In this document: positions 6,192-6,455 of the stretch, in pieces
How the letters are laid out: the number at the start of each line of letters is the position of its first letter
Numbering within the stretch: position 1 is the stretch's first letter
Assembly: GCA_934561055.1 (NCBI GenBank)
Contig: CAKTFN010000026.1
Location: 1 to 6,455 of the forward strand
Length of the DNA stretch: 6,455 nt
DNA from: an uncultured Eubacteriales bacterium
GTDB taxonomy: Bacteria > Bacillota > Clostridia > Oscillospirales > Acutalibacteraceae
Direction of reading: 5' to 3'
Notes under the pieces: generated by a model
What the model was told of the DNA's origin: nothing
Seen by the model: the letters and a program-made list of their open reading frames with translations, nothing else
Database searches by the model: none
Translations under genes and position numbers: made by a program

Positions 6192-6293
6192 TTATTTGAT
6201 GAGCGTAATGAAGTATTCCTTAATGCGTTCAAAAATCTGCTGAATCGAAAGACCTTTGATTTCTTCAAAGAAAGCCTTAATCTTGTCAAGCAT
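6192..6293 (-). CDS. 33-residue amphipathic peptide, downstream copy
   Basis: This small gene begins MLDKIKAFFEEIKG and ends YFITLIK before TAA. An AAGGAGG site (6308-6302) lies eight bases before the ATG, and a terminator follows. A hand helical wheel shows two amphipathic halves. Residues 2-15 put L2, I5, F8, F9, I12 and L15 on one face. Residues 17-32 put I17, I20, F21, I24, Y27, F28, L31 and I32 on another face rotated by roughly 120 degrees, with K13-G14-L15-S16 as the hinge. Net charge is about +1. There is no signal peptide and no Cys. It is 28/33 identical to its upstream twin. It looks like a membrane-active or oligomerising helical peptide. Possible parallels are phenol-soluble modulins and leaderless bacteriocins, neither of which is established by sequence match. 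The peptide is very probably translated; its function is unknown. Confidence 0.8.
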   Translation of the reverse strand: MLDKIKAFFEEIKGLSIQQIFERIKEYFITLIK

Positions 6294-6338
6294 TGTAATT
6301 TCCTCCTTGTTTAAATATTTAAAAATTTAAAAAATCAC

Positions 6339-6440
6339 TTATTTAATGAGCATGATGAAATATTCCTTAATGCGATCAATGATCTGCTGGAACGAAAGAC
6401 CTTTGATTCCTTCAAAGAAAGCCTTAATCTTGTCAAGCAT
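6339..6440 (-). CDS. 33-residue amphipathic peptide, upstream copy
   Basis: This twin of the downstream gene starts MLDKIKAFFEGIKG and ends YFIMLIK before TAA, with the same AAGGAGG site (6455-6449) at the very edge of the window and the same eight-base spacing. It differs at five residues: G11 for E, F17 for I, I21 for F, D22 for E, and M30 for T. All hydrophobic face positions stay hydrophobic. Net charge is about +2. The intergenic gap to the second copy is AT-rich with no terminator, so both are likely on one mRNA. Its promoter, and possibly further copies, lie outside the window. Confidence 0.78.
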   Translation of the reverse strand: MLDKIKAFFEGIKGLSFQQIIDRIKEYFIMLIK

Positions 6441-6455
6441 TGTAATTTCCTCCTT

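Larger units (their letters stand above)
6192..6455 (-). repeat. Tandem direct repeat of two 117-base units
   Basis: Units at 6339-6455 and 6192-6308 each run from the ribosome binding site to the stop codon and are offset by 147 bases. By hand count they differ at 10 of 117 positions, and the first 46 bases (binding site through codon 10 and the first base of codon 11) are identical. The 30 bases between the units are almost pure A/T. This is recent gene duplication, and the array may extend to the right. Confidence 0.9.

Noticed and set aside
6083..6289. 68-codon - strand open frame over the downstream peptide gene
   Set aside because: It begins at TTG inside the small peptide gene in another frame, without its own binding site, and runs through the terminator.
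6192..6440. Type I toxin genes
   Set aside because: The peptides are amphipathic with charges spread throughout, not a single transmembrane helix with a charged tail, and no antisense RNA promoter was recognised.
6192..6455. CRISPR-like or satellite repeat
   Set aside because: There are only two units, each a complete small gene with codon-phased differences, so duplication of a coding unit explains the repeat.

Overview
The window looks like a chromosomal piece of a Gram-positive, low-to-mid GC Bacillota, most likely a gut-type Clostridia relative. The grounds are strong AAGGAGG ribosome binding sites, sigma-A style promoters, Gram-positive-type signal peptides, a PadR regulator, a LIVCS-family BrnQ carrier and compact hairpin-plus-T-tract terminators. 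No phage, insertion sequence, CRISPR or rRNA was seen. The taxon is inferred from style only.

Left block (1-1980, + strand): after about 230 bases without a supportable gene, a promoter precedes two genes that are probably co-transcribed. They encode a secreted V8/trypsin-like serine protease with an intact His-Asp-Ser triad and a small membrane-anchored or secreted Ig-like (beta-sandwich) protein. A rho-independent terminator follows, and a second strong hairpin abuts it that can stop traffic from the other strand.

Middle block (1981-2908): a solitary PadR-family repressor gene on the - strand lies behind two candidate promoters, each overlapped by an inverted repeat that could be an autoregulatory operator. 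Next comes a tRNA-Leu(UAA) gene with a consensus promoter and encoded CCA. A nested, perfectly paired bidirectional terminator ends both the tRNA and the converging brnQ gene.

Right block (2912-6455, - strand): brnQ (branched-chain amino acid carrier) is preceded by a leader hairpin. Upstream of it is a secreted 529-residue protein with alpha/beta-hydrolase (lipase/acyltransferase-like) features, whose nucleophile elbow carries Cys instead of Ser. At the right edge are two tandem genes for near-identical 33-residue amphipathic peptides. Each has an identical strong ribosome binding site, and a run of terminators follows them. The array probably continues beyond the window. These peptide genes are the most unusual content: they are too short for ordinary gene callers and resemble tandem secreted helical peptide loci (modulin-like or leaderless bacteriocin-like), but no export or immunity gene is visible and their function is unknown.
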